From positions 124,001 to 188,000 of the forward strand of contig JAUIAP010000005.1 in the NCBI GenBank assembly GCA_030425205.1: a stretch of 64,000 nt of DNA, in the 5' to 3' direction. The translations under genes and the position numbers were made by a program. The notes under the pieces were generated by a model, which searched no databases, had not been told where the DNA came from, and saw only the letters and a list, made by a program, of their open reading frames with translations. This DNA comes from Anaerolineae bacterium (GTDB lineage Bacteria > Chloroflexota > Anaerolineae > Promineifilales > Promineifilaceae). Shown here piece after piece: positions 63,283 to 64,000 of this stretch (position 1 is the stretch's first letter; each line of letters begins with the position of its first letter).

Positions 63283-64000
63283 ATGCGATACTTCTATTTA
63301 ATCCTCCTCACGCTGCTCATTGCGTGTCAATCGACTGCTCCTGAACCCACCCCCGTCATCGAGGCACCAAGCTCATTGCAGGTCATGATCGCCAGCGACG
63401 ATTATCACGTCGGTACGCCTCGTATCGCGCTGGTCTTGTTTGATGGAATTGCCCCCGCTGAAGGGCTGCAAGATGTTGTTGTCCGCCTATTCGATTTGCG
63501 TGGCGCAGAACCATCTGTCATTTGGGAAGGGGCCGCGACCGAATATCCAGATGCGCCCGTCGCCTATTGGACGACCTATCCCGAAATTCCTGCGGCGGGT
63601 GAGTGGGGGTTGCAGATTGCGGCGACGCTGGCCGATGGATCGGCCGATCAATACGACCGCCTCCTAGCCGTTACCGATGCACCCCGTTCCCCTGCGATTG
63701 GCACCATCCCCCCCGCCTCCGAAAATCGCACCGCTGCCACAAACGATCTCTCTGAACTCTCGTCTGGGAACAACCCCGTTCCCGCACTCTATCAGATGAC
63801 CGTTGCCGATGCGCTGCAATCTGGAAAACCGTCTGTTATTACCTTTGCAACCCCTGCATTTTGCCAGACCCAAATTTGCGCGCCTGTTGTCACAACGGTT
63901 GAATCGGTTTTTGAGCAGGTTGGCGACGCGGCAAACTTTTTGCATTTGGAAGTCTACAAAGATTTTCAAGAGCTGACCGTCTCCGATGAAATGACCGAGT
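63283..64000 (+). CDS. lipoprotein with C-terminal thioredoxin-like domain (partial)
   Basis: The first 239 codons are present; the gene runs off the right edge. MRYFYLILLTLLIAC is a lipoprotein signal with Cys15, followed by a beta-rich domain of about 120 residues (VGTPRIALVLFDG, YWTTYPEIPAAGEWGLQI) and, from about residue 180, a thioredoxin-like segment with KPSVITFATPAFCQTQICAPVV. The two cysteines are five residues apart, so it is not a CxxC enzyme of standard type. It follows the selenoprotein gene by 81 bp and is probably a partner in an extracytoplasmic redox task (inference). The start is set by the signal peptide and the promoter. Confidence 0.8.
   Translation, partial: MRYFYLILLTLLIACQSTAPEPTPVIEAPSSLQVMIASDDYHVGTPRIALVLFDGIAPAEGLQDVVVRLFDLRGAEPSVIWEGAATEYPDAPVAYWTTYPEIPAAGEWGLQIAATLADGSADQYDRLLAVTDAPRSPAIGTIPPASENRTAATNDLSELSSGNNPVPALYQMTVADALQSGKPSVITFATPAFCQTQICAPVVTTVESVFEQVGDAANFLHLEVYKDFQELTVSDEMTE

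Overview
The window looks like one stretch of a bacterial chromosome, most likely from a Chloroflexota (Anaerolineae/Caldilineae-like) bacterium. That placement is inference: it rests on the C-terminal beta-sandwich domain at the left edge that is typical of Chloroflexota GT39-like membrane proteins, the many beta-propeller and thioredoxin-fold lipoproteins, a mevalonate-pathway kinase, the PlsB-HAD-PlsC and WS/DGAT lipid enzymes, and the lack of outer-membrane/LPS genes. There are about 45 protein genes, no rRNA, no tRNA that I can recognise, no CRISPR array and no prophage. Two sequence habits run through the window: the octamer palindrome TCGGCCGA occurs about 83 times (hand count; about one expected by chance), and intergenic spaces are full of short fold-back and heptamer-type repeats.

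Layout. 0-3.3 kb: end of a membrane-protein gene, then fmt, a panE-type reductase, a class II aldolase and a small zinc-ribbon protein, all rightward. 3.6-5.4 kb: a tiny membrane protein overlapping a membrane histidine kinase. 5.5-10.3 kb (leftward): UDP-glucose dehydrogenase, an FAD oxidoreductase and a flippase-like membrane protein (probably envelope polysaccharide), then a YedY-like molybdoenzyme. 10.4-19.2 kb: a beta-propeller protein, the F1 half of ATP synthase (atpA-G-D-C, without F0 or delta genes), mreB, and rex facing the other way. A Rex-operator-like site lies on the predicted atpA promoter and another in front of rex, which suggests redox control of ATP synthase. 19.4-22.9 kb: a propeller lipoprotein and an ABC exporter.

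23-32 kb: glycerolipid and storage metabolism. A WS/DGAT acyltransferase fused to an SCP2 domain converges on a single-chain PlsB-HAD-PlsC protein; together they could run from glycerol-3-phosphate towards triacylglycerol. glpK at 54-56 kb could supply glycerol-3-phosphate. A GH13 glucan enzyme and a sarcosine-oxidase-like flavoenzyme follow. 32-36 kb: a single-chain type IIG restriction-modification enzyme with a foreign-looking, AT-rich recognition half. 36-44 kb: an MDR dehydrogenase, a sensor kinase, mevalonate kinase, a lipoprotein, asnB and a ferredoxin-like protein. 44-56 kb: an AddB-type helicase-nuclease, an MFS transporter, a six-TM cation channel with an unusual pore filter, a YprB-type exonuclease, PaaZ and glpK. 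56-62 kb: tex, tsaE-tsaB-rimI and murJ.

The right end (62.5-64 kb) holds what I consider the most exciting feature. A thioredoxin-fold lipoprotein gene has an in-frame UGA exactly where the first cysteine of its CxxC redox motif belongs, and a 40-nt stem-loop follows immediately with the geometry of a bacterial SECIS. I read it as a selenoprotein with a UxxC active site. A second thioredoxin-like lipoprotein gene follows and runs off the window.
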